NCBI GenBank assembly: GCA_028285545.1
Contig: JANQPA010000076.1
Coordinates: forward strand, 89,262-153,261
Length of the DNA stretch: 64,000 bases
Direction: 5' to 3'
Origin: Saprospiraceae bacterium
Lineage (GTDB): Bacteria; Bacteroidota; Bacteroidia; Chitinophagales; Saprospiraceae
Made by a program: the position numbers and the translations under genes. The notes below the pieces were generated by a model. That model saw only the letters and a program-made list of their open reading frames with translations, ran no database searches and had not been told where the DNA came from. Below, piece by piece: positions 44,757-54,860 of this stretch; positions within the stretch are counted from its first letter, which is position 1; each line of letters starts with the position of its first letter.

Positions 44757-44854
44757 GCCTCTTAATAATCCTTAAGCTAAGAACAATCTCACTATATCTG
44801 ACTACTAGTAAAAAACTTAGTTTTAGTAGTACAACAGAGTCTTGGTTTTAAAAA

Positions 44855-44884
44855 GGACATGTCATGTTTAAACATGACATGTCC
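44855..44884. repeat. perfect 30-bp palindrome
   Basis: GGACATGTCATGTTT followed by its exact complement, no loop. Shares ACATGTCAT with the palindrome at 44958. Confidence 0.95.
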
Positions 44885-44957
44885 GAAAAATCAGGAGATT
44901 TCCCTTGGAGTAAAAAAGCCTAAACTATTGATTGCATAAGCAATGAGAGGGAATTGC

Positions 44958-44991
44958 TAAGACATGTCATTTCTAGAAATGACATGTCTTA
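44958..44991. repeat. perfect 34-bp palindrome
   Basis: TAAGACATGTCATTTCT followed by its exact complement, then a T6 run after aa. Could end + strand transcription. Between the two palindromes lies a small ATTGC-ataa-GCAAT hairpin. Confidence 0.95.
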
Positions 44992-44999
44992 ATTTTTTC

Positions 45000-45056
45000 A
45001 CTTATCTCTGTAAAATCACCTTTTGATTAATCAGAAGGTGGTGTTACAGCGATAGA
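45000..45056. repeat. inverted repeat holding a copied T9SS gene end
   Basis: 45022-45055 reads, in one frame, LINQKVVLQR then a stop, identical to the last ten residues of the adhesin ending at 54751. The left arm (45000-45027) is a diverged reverse complement of the same DNA (cttatctctgtaa matches the complement of ttacagagataag after that gene). Confidence 0.75.
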
Positions 45057-45090
45057 AAGGGGAAGGACGAAAGCGGAAGGGGGAAAGTGG

Positions 45091-45152
45091 AAGCTCTGGC
45101 GGAGCGTAATGAATGACAAGCAAGTTATCACATTACGCTCCACTGGAGCTTT
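45091..45152 (+). terminator. 20-bp-arm hairpin with T-rich tail
   Basis: agctctggcggagcgtaatg pairs with cattacgctccactggagct, three mismatches of which some become G-U in RNA, then ttttctgtttt. Preceded at 45052-45090 by purine words such as ggaagggggaaag. Completes the description of the gap 44757-45300. Confidence 0.6.
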
Positions 45153-45300
45153 TCTGTTTTGAGCATTTTCTTTTTACGAATATTTTGCTTTCCCAAAGCA
45201 TTTTAATCCTGAAACTAAGATCTTCTGATCAATTCAATCATTCTTTATTAAATTTACATTCCTATATTAACTACTTGGAAAAAACAAGATTGGAAGACAG

Positions 45301-48300
45301 ATGAATCGACATAAAGGCCTGATCCTATTTTTCCTTCTTCTGCATGCTTCTTTTTTTCAGGCTCAGGATTTCGAGTCACTTCCTAAGCACTATCCAGCCT
45401 ATTCCCAAGACTTTAGTGATGTTAGCAGTTATCCCTCTATTTGCTTTGAAAGAGCTATTCAGGATAAAAATGGTAGGTGGTGGTTAATTCCTTGCGGATC
45501 AGCAAGACAACAATCTTCTCTTTTTCTATTCCAGTTCGATGGATATGACTTCAAACTAGTAAGTGGGATAATTGAAAAACTTCCTTTTCCCCATGATATT
45601 ATAGGAATAGAGGAAGGGCACACTTTAGTAGGCTATTCCAGCTCACAAGCTGATAGTAACCAACTTTTTTTTTATGATCTTCTAACTCATCAACTTCGCC
45701 ATGAGGAAATTCCAATAAATGGAGAAATCATTGGTGGGTTTCTTACTTCTCAAAAAACTGTACTTCTAGTGAGCAAGCAGGGCAACAAAGTTTCATTAGC
45801 ACAATGGGGTAAAGGGGATTTTAAACAACTAGGTGAGCTAAACTCAATTGACCCAAGAGCTGTTTTGATCTTTTTAAATGAGGAGGAAGCCTGGTTTGAT
45901 ATTAGGGAAAAAAACGGCGAATTGCTTCGCTATCAATTTAAAACCAATACTTCAAAAAAGTATATTTATTCAGGATTTGATCCTAAAACACATTCAGCCT
46001 ACGAAGGGGGGGCATTTCCTATGGCTGCCCCGATTGATAGTAAGCAAGACCAAGTATTTTTTTACTATAGATTAACCAGCCTAAAGAAAGGAAGGCAAAT
46101 TGAATTACTTACCTTTAATGAAACTAAAGACCTCATTGAGCGTGTGGAGCGTCAGCCAGACCTCTCAATGCTTGGAAGCCGGGTTTTTCAGGATGAAGTC
46201 GGCAATTACCTCTTTTTGTTTTTGATAGAAGATGGCAGCTATAAGGCTATATTAGAGGATACAACAGGAAAACGCTATGATTATTCTTCTTTTTTTACAA
46301 AAATAGGACGAAGCATCATATTTAGTATAGAGAGTGAAGACTTCAGAAATCGCTCCATAATTTGTTCCTATTCAGGGGTATTAATCCAACAAGCTACCAA
46401 TACCTCAGGTATTCAACATTACCTCCCTGGTCAATCGATACGGACAATGTTGGAATTGCCTAATGGTCAAATTCTGGTTAGTCGGCAAGGTGCAGGAACC
46501 TATTTGCTTGACCTTAATGCCAGGAAGGTTGAAAGATTTATTATTCCAGGTTGCCCCTTTGATGAAGAAAGAAATTATAATTTATTTTATTTGGGAGAGG
46601 ATGGAAAGCTGCTGCTGTATTTTGAAAATGAAATTATTAAATTCGACCATTCTACCCAAAGCTGTGAATCTTTTACTACCGATCTGGACCATATCAATCA
46701 TTTTATTCCTATTGATGAAGATCGCTTAGTGATTCAATCCAGATCACTTGGATTATTCCTTTATCAATTCTCAACCAATCAAGCCACTCCTATATTAAAG
46801 GATGGCCAAGCCATTTTAACTGCAACTACTATAAATGGATCCTATTATGACAAAAAAAAATGGCTTTGGATTGCTTCAAACAAAGGACTTTGGAAAGTGG
46901 ATCCAATAGGTCAGGAAATAGAATTGCTGGGTAAAGATAATCCCTTTCCGGATTCGCGTTTTCTATCCATGAAATCAGATGACAAGGGTAGGCTTTGGCT
47001 GGGTACTCCTTTAGCAGGATTGAATATTTATGACCCCAATGCCAAAACACTCAGTATTATCAATAATGAAAATGGATTAGCAAATAATACGATAGCAAAT
47101 ATCCTTGAAGATGATGATGGCGACTGGTGGTTGGGTACCTACAACGGCATTTCTATTGTTAATAACAATGGAGAATTGATTGCTAATTTAAGTTTAAAGG
47201 ATGGTCTTATTGAAAAAGAAAATAATCGTTTTTCTACACTAAAAACTAAGGATGGAAAATTATTAATTGGGACCATTAATGGCTTGAATGTAATTGATCC
47301 AAAAATGGTCAAAAATAGACTTAAATCTACTAGCGATTTAAAAATATATCTTACCTCTTTAGGATATTATGATGCGAAAAAAGGAGAAAAAATTAATGAA
47401 ACCTACCAATTAAATAATTTGGCTACTTTGCGTTTGCCTGCCACCCAACGTTATCTAAACCTCTCCTTTGCACTTTCCAATATCTTCAATCCCGAAGAAA
47501 ATCAATACGCCTTTATGTTGGAAGGGAAGGATATGGATTGGACTTACATAGGCAACCAAAATGAGTTGAGTCTAAGCAGTTTGCCGGCAGGTAAGTATCG
47601 CTTGTTAATCAAAGGGCAGGATAATTCCGGTAACTGGACAAGCGAACCCATTGCAATTTCCATTCATGCGCGCCAATTTTTTTACAAATCTCTCTGGTTT
47701 TATTTAGGTTTGATTTTCCTTGCTGGTTTGGGCATTGTGATTTGGATCAGAAGATTAAAGGTTAAAGTAGATGAAGCCACCAAAAAGATTCGGGAGGATA
47801 AAGCAATTATTGAATTTCAAACTGAACGCCTAAAAGAAAATGATGAGGCAAAATCTTTGTTTTTTACCAATATTTCTCATGAATTTCGCACACCCCTTAC
47901 CATAATTTCTGGCCTGACCAGTAAAATGAAAAAGAATCCGGGAGAACGGAAAGATAAAAACCTGGATATGGTCAAGCGCAATAGCGATAATCTTTTAAAC
48001 CTCGTAAACCAGATTCTTGACTTACGCAAATTGGAGTCCAATAAACTGAAACTTAACATGATTCAGGCAGATATTATTCCATACCTGAATTACCTGTTTG
48101 AGTCATTTGAATCATTGGCGGGGAGTAAAGGAGTTCAAATGCACCTGCTAATAGAAGAAGGTAAGCTGGTAATGGATTATGACCCAAATAAACTGCTCAG
48201 GATTTTATCAAACTTATTTTCTAATGCCATCAAATTTACCCCTTCTGGAGGGCAAATTTACTTTATTGTTAGGCAAGACTTTGAAGCATTGCTAACCATA

Positions 48301-49395
48301 CAAGTAAAAGATACTGGCAAAGGAATACCAGCTAAAAAACTACCTCACATTTTTGATCGATTTTACCAGGCAGACCTAAACAGCACCTGGGATACGACTC
48401 AAAATGAAGGTACTGGAATTGGATTGGCCCTTTCTAAAGAATTGGTAACTCTATTGGGTGGAACACTCATAGTTGAAAGTGAGATAAACAAAGGTAGTGT
48501 CTTCACCATTAATTTGCCCATCACGAATAAAGCAACAAAACAAGGAGATGTAGACCAGGAAATAAGTGTTCCAAATGAGTCAGAAATAGACGGTTTGGGT
48601 CTTACTTCTGCCAGTGGAGTTTTGAGCATGCTCAAAATGAATGAAAATGCTCCTCTTGTTCTTTTGGTTGAAGACAATTCAGATGTTATACAATATCTTA
48701 TCGCTTGTTTAGAAGGAAACTTCAACCTGATCACAGCGAAAGATGGCCAGGAAGGTATTGAAAAGGCTATAGAACATATTCCGGATGCCATCATCAGTGA
48801 TGTTATGATGCCACAAAAAAATGGTTTTGAACTTTGCGATACCTTAAAAACAGATGAACGAACCAGTCATATTCCTATTATCCTATTGACGGCTAAAGCG
48901 GACCCAGATTCGCGTTTGACAGGCCTAAAAAAGGGAGCAGATGATTACCTGATCAAACCCTTTGATGAGGAAGAATTGCTGACTCGCCTTAATAATCAAT
49001 TGGAAATCCGACGGAAACTCCAACTACACTTTCAGCAAGCTCCTCAAAACTCTTCACCATTAAAAGATGACACTACTCAGGAAGATGAATTCCTTAAAAA
49101 AGTAAGACTGCATTTGGAAGCAAATATTGATCAGGAAAATTATGGTATCGTACAAATTTGCCATGCACTTCATATTAGCCGGACCCAACTGCACCGCAAA
49201 ATTAAAGCCCTTACAGGTGAAAGCACTTCCCATTTCCTAAGAAAAATCAGGCTGTATAAGGCCAAAGAATTACTCACGAGTACTGATCTGAATGTCTCTC
49301 AAGTGGCTTATGAGGTCGGATTTCGTCATCCCAACAATTTTTCTAATGCTTATTTCGAAGAATTTGGTATTCGCCCCAGCGAAACATCCAAATGA
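45301..49395 (+). CDS. hybrid two-component system protein (propeller sensor, kinase, receiver, AraC)
   Basis: 1,364 residues. Signal peptide (1-22), then two beta-propeller halves of Reg_prop type (about 40-690; e.g. DDKGRLWLGTPLAGLNIYD, DDDGDWWLGTYNGISIV), a Y_Y_Y domain (about 720-790), one transmembrane helix (about 798-820), HisKA with phospho-acceptor H860 in NISHEFRTPL, HATPase (DTGKGIPAKKLPHIFDRF, GTGIGLALSKEL), receiver with D1167 in SDVMMP, and an AraC helix pair at the end (HISRTQLHRKIKALTG, VSQVAYEVGF). In Bacteroides such proteins sense sugars in the periplasm and activate nearby operons. The likely target is the adhesin gene downstream. Confidence 0.93.
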   Translation: MNRHKGLILFFLLLHASFFQAQDFESLPKHYPAYSQDFSDVSSYPSICFERAIQDKNGRWWLIPCGSARQQSSLFLFQFDGYDFKLVSGIIEKLPFPHDIIGIEEGHTLVGYSSSQADSNQLFFYDLLTHQLRHEEIPINGEIIGGFLTSQKTVLLVSKQGNKVSLAQWGKGDFKQLGELNSIDPRAVLIFLNEEEAWFDIREKNGELLRYQFKTNTSKKYIYSGFDPKTHSAYEGGAFPMAAPIDSKQDQVFFYYRLTSLKKGRQIELLTFNETKDLIERVERQPDLSMLGSRVFQDEVGNYLFLFLIEDGSYKAILEDTTGKRYDYSSFFTKIGRSIIFSIESEDFRNRSIICSYSGVLIQQATNTSGIQHYLPGQSIRTMLELPNGQILVSRQGAGTYLLDLNARKVERFIIPGCPFDEERNYNLFYLGEDGKLLLYFENEIIKFDHSTQSCESFTTDLDHINHFIPIDEDRLVIQSRSLGLFLYQFSTNQATPILKDGQAILTATTINGSYYDKKKWLWIASNKGLWKVDPIGQEIELLGKDNPFPDSRFLSMKSDDKGRLWLGTPLAGLNIYDPNAKTLSIINNENGLANNTIANILEDDDGDWWLGTYNGISIVNNNGELIANLSLKDGLIEKENNRFSTLKTKDGKLLIGTINGLNVIDPKMVKNRLKSTSDLKIYLTSLGYYDAKKGEKINETYQLNNLATLRLPATQRYLNLSFALSNIFNPEENQYAFMLEGKDMDWTYIGNQNELSLSSLPAGKYRLLIKGQDNSGNWTSEPIAISIHARQFFYKSLWFYLGLIFLAGLGIVIWIRRLKVKVDEATKKIREDKAIIEFQTERLKENDEAKSLFFTNISHEFRTPLTIISGLTSKMKKNPGERKDKNLDMVKRNSDNLLNLVNQILDLRKLESNKLKLNMIQADIIPYLNYLFESFESLAGSKGVQMHLLIEEGKLVMDYDPNKLLRILSNLFSNAIKFTPSGGQIYFIVRQDFEALLTIQVKDTGKGIPAKKLPHIFDRFYQADLNSTWDTTQNEGTGIGLALSKELVTLLGGTLIVESEINKGSVFTINLPITNKATKQGDVDQEISVPNESEIDGLGLTSASGVLSMLKMNENAPLVLLVEDNSDVIQYLIACLEGNFNLITAKDGQEGIEKAIEHIPDAIISDVMMPQKNGFELCDTLKTDERTSHIPIILLTAKADPDSRLTGLKKGADDYLIKPFDEEELLTRLNNQLEIRRKLQLHFQQAPQNSSPLKDDTTQEDEFLKKVRLHLEANIDQENYGIVQICHALHISRTQLHRKIKALTGESTSHFLRKIRLYKAKELLTSTDLNVSQVAYEVGFRHPNNFSNAYFEEFGIRPSETSK

Positions 49396-49651
49396 CTCAC
49401 CATCAGTTACTTACATCTGATTCCTTTCTTCAAATGGAACAATAGTATAGATTTTTTTTCTTCCTTGGAACAATAATATACTCTTCTGTTACCTCAGCAT
49501 AGGCAGCAAAATCCTATTGCCTACACCTTTGTCCCACCAAACATTTTTTTACCCAAAATATAAAAACAATCAAATGTTACCTATCACTTATACAACAAGA
49601 GAATTGGGGCTGGTGCTAAAAACGCTTACCTCCTTTTTAAAAAACTATAAA

Positions 49652-52600
49652 ATGAACAAAGGTATTTTTAGAACGGTAATGGTTGTATGTGTACTAACTT
49701 TTTCAGTGCATTTATTGGCGCAGAACAAAATGAACGACAATGGAACCATCAGATATTTATACTATGATGAAGAGAAACCTTATTATGACCTTTTTGTCCC
49801 AGAGAACACCGAGAAAAACTCGATAACATTTAGTGTAAAGGGGGGAGATGGAGGTGTTTCAAAAGTAGTAGCCTGCAAAGCCAACGGAGGAGAAGGAGCT
49901 ACCGTAAACTTTAGTATATTAATCGGCAATGAAGAAGGCAAAATTCCTCCTGGATCCTTGCTTCGGGTTATAGTTGGTGCAGCAGGGACCTCAGAAAGTG
50001 CCAGTGTTCCATTGAACCACAAATCTGGAGGCGGCGGAGGAGGATCTGCTATTTTGATTGATACTGGCAGTGGCTGGAAAATCTTAGCTGTAGCAGGAGG
50101 CGGAGGAGGCGGCTATATCGGTAATATTGCTAGCATCTGTGTCTCCAAAAGAAACGGTCAGGGTGGTCGTTCTACCATCAATGGAGGCAATGGCAGAGGA
50201 GATTTAGCAGGAAGTGGAGGTAACAATGGTCATGGTGGACAAGGAGGTGGAGTCATTGACGACGGCGATCTATCTGGTGGCGGAGGTGGATACCTTTCTA
50301 ATGGAGGAGGTGCAAGTTGCTATGAAGGGGAAAAAGGTGGAATAGAAGGTGGAAAAGGTGGAGCCACTTACTGTTTTCTTACAAACGTCAGCCCACGAGA
50401 AGGAGGTTTTGGATTCGGAGGTGGTGGTGCAGGTGATGAAGGCGGTGGCGGTGGTGGTGGCTACTCTGGTGGTGGAGGCGGTGGCCTTGAGGGATCCGGT
50501 GGCGGTGGCGGAAGCTACTTAAACGATAATTACACGGTCTTTGATAATGAAATCATAGAAGGAGAAACCGTTTCTACAGCTTATAATGGAGCAATTAGTT
50601 ATCAGTTTGCAGAGATATGCGAAGCTTCTCTTACAGGCTTTCAATACATCAATGCCCTTTGTGGAGATAATGCGCGAGGCCGAATTCAACTATTGCCTAT
50701 TCTTGACCAGGCAAACCAATGTACAGCAAATCTCGATTATCGACTTTTACCGGAAAACGGACATATTTATATGGGAGATGGTATTTTCCGCGCAGTAAAA
50801 AAAGGAACCTATACGGCACAGATCGTCAATACAGAACTGGATGTAGTGGTTAGTGAAATAGAAATTGAAGTAGAAGTAAATGAAGAAGCACCCGTAGCTC
50901 GATGCAAACCGGTAACCGTTACTTTGCAAAATGGCTCCTACAGTAATAATAAATTTTGGCAACTTATCGATGATGGATCAAGCAGCCCCTGTGATGATCC
51001 TTTAAACTATTCCGTCAACTTATCATCCTTTGATTGTAGCCATATTGGCGATAACAATATTAAAATGACAGTGATCGGATCTAATGGCGTATCTAATGAA
51101 TGTACCACAACAGTAACTGTCAAGTTAAGTGATGCGGACCAACCCATTGCCAGATGCGTAGATGATTTTACAGTGAATATTGACCAAAGAGATATACCAG
51201 TTACAGTAGATATGATCAACAATAATTCTTTTCTTGGAACTTGTGCCGAAGAATTGGATATTTCTGTAAGTCCTACTGGCCTCTTTTGTACTGATTTAGG
51301 TGAAAAAGAAATTACTTTAACAATATCAGATGGATTTGAAAACACCTCCACATGTACTACTACTATCAACCTGGTAGATGAAAGTCTTCCGGTGGCAAAA
51401 TGTAAAGCTGCATCAGATATTCCCCCCTTAATTTTGGATAAAAATAATAGAGCTGTTCTTCCTTTCGATTATATAGATAATGGCAGTTCTGATAATTGTT
51501 TTATACAAATAGGCCTAAGTCAAAAAGTATTTGATTGTTCTGATGTAGGTGATAATCAAATAATCTTAACAGTATCAGATAATGCCGGTAGAGCCACAAG
51601 TTGTACCACAAGTGTAAGGGTGGTGGACCAAACTCTACCTGAGATACTATGTAATAATTTAACGGTAAGCCTGGATGAAAATGGCCAATACAATCTGGAT
51701 CCAACATTGCTAATCAGTGGGACCGATAATTGTGGAGAGATTTCCTTCACTGCCTCCCAAACTATTTTTACCTGCCAGGACGTTGGAACCCAGCGATTAA
51801 CCATGACCGCTACCGATGGGTCCAATAATAGTGTATTTTGCTTTGCAAATCTAACGGTAGTAGATGATACTCCTCCTGTGGTAGTATGTAAATCGGAAGT
51901 CATTACAAAAGAAATTCGTCAATCGGAAGGTTTTGTTCGGCTTTACACAAATGAATTAATTGAATCAGCCAGTGATGTCTGTGGCGTGGGATCGATCCTG
52001 CAGTTCACTTTTGATAACGGAAGTTTTTTAAAGACCTTATTCTGCAGTGAGGTAGGACAACATAATCTGACGGTAACAGGAGTAGATGTTAATGGGAATA
52101 AGGGTACTTGTGAGGCTACTATTGAAGTCATTGATAATACAGTACCTCAAGCATATTGTCAAAATATCACGGTGGAACTAAATAAAGAAGGTTCGACCAC
52201 TGTAACTGCCCAACAAATTGATGATTTCTCCGGGGACAATTGCGATGAAATTACCTTATCCATCATTTCTGGCAAAACTACTTTTGACTGTGGGGATGTA
52301 GGTCAGTATTCGCTTACCCTAGAAGCCCTAAATGCCGCTGGTCAGGGCAGCACCTGTGAAGCTACCGTAACAGTTGTCAATGATAATGCTCCAACTGCTC
52401 GTTGCCGGTCACTTACTATCCAGTTGGATGATACTGGGAATCATACAATCGCTACTGAAGATATCGACAATGGATCTTATAGTTCCTGTGGGGAATTTAA
52501 CCTTCAGTTGGATAAAACCAGCTTCGATTGTTCCAACATTGGCTCCAATACGGTTACCCTCACTTTGACTGATGATCAAGGAAACAAAGATGAATGTATT

Positions 52601-54751
52601 GGTAAAGTAACAGTGGTAGGTAATTACACTCCTCATGCATTTTGCAAGAATTTTACAGTCCAATTAGACGCAAACGGGAAGGGATCCATCACTCCTCAAG
52701 ATATCGATAGTCAATCATTCACTTCTTGTGGTGAATTTAGTCTAGAGCTGGATGTCACCGATTTTGATTGCTCTAATATTGGTGAAAACAGAGTATTCTT
52801 GAGTGTCATCGATGAACAAAACAATATAAGCACTTGTGGAGCTCATGTGATAGTTGAAGACAAGGTCGCTCCAACAGCAAATTGTAAAGATGTAACTGTA
52901 CAACTAGACGACCAAGGAACTGGACAAATATCTAGCTCAGAGGTTAATAATGGTTCCTCAGATGCTTGTGGTATAAAAAGTATGAGCCTTGATAAAACGA
53001 TCATTTCCTGTGCAGATAAGTCCGTGACTTTAACCGTTATTGACAATAATGACAACGAGAATACTTGTGTTGCTAACCTGATACTAGAGGATAATACCGC
53101 TCCTGTTCCCGATCAAAGCAGTTTGTCAACGGTTAAAGGTGAATGTACTGCAACTGTTTCTACTTCTCCTACAGCAATGGATAATTGTACTAGTCAAACC
53201 ATTATTGGGACCACTAATGATCCTTTGACTTATAATACTCAAGGTATCCATACCATTACCTGGACCTTTGATGATGGAAATGGAAATACGTTTACTCAAA
53301 CGCAAACCGTGATCATTGATGATGTCACTGCTCCGGTGCCTGATGTAGCAACTTTGCCTACCATCACTGGAAACTGTGAAGTGGGTTTGGAGCCTCCTTT
53401 TGCTACCGATAATTGTGAAGGTCAAATTCTTGGCTCTACTTCTGATCCACTTTATTTTGATGAAGAAGGGACCTATACTGTTACTTGGATCTATGATGAC
53501 GGAAATGGAAATACCTCCTCACAGGATCAAACCATTGTCATTGAGGATGATGTGGCTCCAGTTCCTGATCGTCAAACTCTGCCTACTATTAGAAGACAGT
53601 GCTCGGCTACTGTGACTGCGATTCCAACGGCTACTGATCGTTGTGGTGGAATAATTCAAGGAACGACTTCTGATCCTTTGACTTATAACACTCAAGGAAT
53701 TCACATCATCACCTGGATCTACGATGATGGAAATGGAAATGCGGTTACGCAAACCCAAAGAGTGGTCATCAGAGATAATAAGGCACCAGTTCCAGATCAG
53801 GCCAACCTGCCTGCTTTGACAGGATCTTGTTCGGTTATGATCACCAATTTCCCAACGGCTACCGATAATTGTGCCGGTTCCATTACGGCTACTACAGACA
53901 GTCCCCTGGAATTTGACCAGGAAGGTACTTATGCTATCCTTTGGACTTACGATGATGGCAATGGAAACACCAACCTTCAGACTCAGTGGGTGATTGTAGG
54001 TGGTGATGTTGCTCCTAATGCCCTCTGTAAAAACATCTCCATGCCCATGGCTGGGAATGGATCTGTAAACATCAGTGCATCAGATATAGACAATGGTTCT
54101 TTTGATGACTGTAGTCAGGTTACCTTACTCATCAGTCCAGTAGGTGGTTCAATTTTTGGTACTGGTCTCCCTCCTGCATCCAATATGGATATTCATTGTG
54201 TCAATGGTAAAGAGCAAAATCTATTACTCTCAGTGACCAATGGAAAAGGCAATACGGCATACTGCCAAGCCAAAGTCACCCTGCAAGGCACTGACACAGA
54301 TAATGACGGAATCTTGGACAGTTGTGACAACTGCCCGGACACTTATAATCTAAACCAAAAGGACAGCAATAATAATGGAACAGGAGATGCTTGTGAAGAA
54401 AGCTCCAATCCAGATCCAAACCCAGGAGGATGGGGAGGTTGGAGTTTGAAAAAGCAAGGAAAAGAAGAACTCAACATCATTACGGAATTAAAGGCTTTTC
54501 CCAATCCATTTAAAGAAGATCTCAATTTGAGTTTCAATTTGAGTCAGGAAGAAAAAACCACGGTTGAGATTTTCAACATTCAGGGGCAAAGAGTGCATAC
54601 CCTATTATCTGAGATAGCACCTAAAGGAGAGCACCGAGTCTTGTGGGATGGAAAGGATCAAAATGGACAGCCACTACCTTCGGGAATTTATTTGATCAGA
54701 TTGAGAGCAGGAAAAGCTTTGATTAACCAGAAGGTGGTGTTACAGAGATAA
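49652..54751 (+). CDS. giant Gly-rich, HYR-repeat, T9SS-secreted adhesin
   Basis: 1,699 residues from the ATG at 49652, selected because MNKGIFRTVMVVCVLTFSVHLLAQ is the signal peptide; the frame is open to 49517. Order: beta domain, long Gly-rich region (nt 49830-50510) with Cys, then about fourteen Ig/HYR-like modules of 70-85 residues. Nine begin with an A-x-C-K/R or similar start (ARCKPVTV, AYCQNITV, ANCKDVTV), four with PVPDxxxLPxxxGxC, and one more is ALCKNISM. Next is a thrombospondin type 3 calcium repeat (DTDNDGILDSCDNCPD), then a T9SS sorting domain ending LINQKVVLQR. Predicted cell-surface adhesin or matrix protein. A long palindrome follows. Confidence 0.9.
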   Translation: MNKGIFRTVMVVCVLTFSVHLLAQNKMNDNGTIRYLYYDEEKPYYDLFVPENTEKNSITFSVKGGDGGVSKVVACKANGGEGATVNFSILIGNEEGKIPPGSLLRVIVGAAGTSESASVPLNHKSGGGGGGSAILIDTGSGWKILAVAGGGGGGYIGNIASICVSKRNGQGGRSTINGGNGRGDLAGSGGNNGHGGQGGGVIDDGDLSGGGGGYLSNGGGASCYEGEKGGIEGGKGGATYCFLTNVSPREGGFGFGGGGAGDEGGGGGGGYSGGGGGGLEGSGGGGGSYLNDNYTVFDNEIIEGETVSTAYNGAISYQFAEICEASLTGFQYINALCGDNARGRIQLLPILDQANQCTANLDYRLLPENGHIYMGDGIFRAVKKGTYTAQIVNTELDVVVSEIEIEVEVNEEAPVARCKPVTVTLQNGSYSNNKFWQLIDDGSSSPCDDPLNYSVNLSSFDCSHIGDNNIKMTVIGSNGVSNECTTTVTVKLSDADQPIARCVDDFTVNIDQRDIPVTVDMINNNSFLGTCAEELDISVSPTGLFCTDLGEKEITLTISDGFENTSTCTTTINLVDESLPVAKCKAASDIPPLILDKNNRAVLPFDYIDNGSSDNCFIQIGLSQKVFDCSDVGDNQIILTVSDNAGRATSCTTSVRVVDQTLPEILCNNLTVSLDENGQYNLDPTLLISGTDNCGEISFTASQTIFTCQDVGTQRLTMTATDGSNNSVFCFANLTVVDDTPPVVVCKSEVITKEIRQSEGFVRLYTNELIESASDVCGVGSILQFTFDNGSFLKTLFCSEVGQHNLTVTGVDVNGNKGTCEATIEVIDNTVPQAYCQNITVELNKEGSTTVTAQQIDDFSGDNCDEITLSIISGKTTFDCGDVGQYSLTLEALNAAGQGSTCEATVTVVNDNAPTARCRSLTIQLDDTGNHTIATEDIDNGSYSSCGEFNLQLDKTSFDCSNIGSNTVTLTLTDDQGNKDECIGKVTVVGNYTPHAFCKNFTVQLDANGKGSITPQDIDSQSFTSCGEFSLELDVTDFDCSNIGENRVFLSVIDEQNNISTCGAHVIVEDKVAPTANCKDVTVQLDDQGTGQISSSEVNNGSSDACGIKSMSLDKTIISCADKSVTLTVIDNNDNENTCVANLILEDNTAPVPDQSSLSTVKGECTATVSTSPTAMDNCTSQTIIGTTNDPLTYNTQGIHTITWTFDDGNGNTFTQTQTVIIDDVTAPVPDVATLPTITGNCEVGLEPPFATDNCEGQILGSTSDPLYFDEEGTYTVTWIYDDGNGNTSSQDQTIVIEDDVAPVPDRQTLPTIRRQCSATVTAIPTATDRCGGIIQGTTSDPLTYNTQGIHIITWIYDDGNGNAVTQTQRVVIRDNKAPVPDQANLPALTGSCSVMITNFPTATDNCAGSITATTDSPLEFDQEGTYAILWTYDDGNGNTNLQTQWVIVGGDVAPNALCKNISMPMAGNGSVNISASDIDNGSFDDCSQVTLLISPVGGSIFGTGLPPASNMDIHCVNGKEQNLLLSVTNGKGNTAYCQAKVTLQGTDTDNDGILDSCDNCPDTYNLNQKDSNNNGTGDACEESSNPDPNPGGWGGWSLKKQGKEELNIITELKAFPNPFKEDLNLSFNLSQEEKTTVEIFNIQGQRVHTLLSEIAPKGEHRVLWDGKDQNGQPLPSGIYLIRLRAGKALINQKVVLQR

Positions 54752-54764
54752 GTGGTAAAAATTA

Positions 54765-54833
54765 AAACATGGGCTTGTATAAAAAATGTTGGTGGCGATC
54801 CACCGCCAACATTTTTTATACAAGCCCATGTTT
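54765..54833. terminator. 28-bp-arm palindromic bidirectional terminator
   Basis: Arms 54765-54792 and 54806-54833 are perfectly complementary, with an internal A/T-run; the 13-nt loop can pair further (tgg/cca). It lies between two convergent genes and can end both. Confidence 0.85.
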
Positions 54834-54860
54834 ATTCTTTTTCATAGCTTTATCAAATTA

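Noticed and set aside
44958..44991. Plain intrinsic terminator only
   Set aside because: A T-run follows, but the perfect loopless symmetry and the related twin 73 bp away are not explained by termination.
45113..45304. 63-codon frame before the propeller kinase
   Set aside because: It starts within a hairpin loop and ends at the kinase start; hydrophobic by chance.
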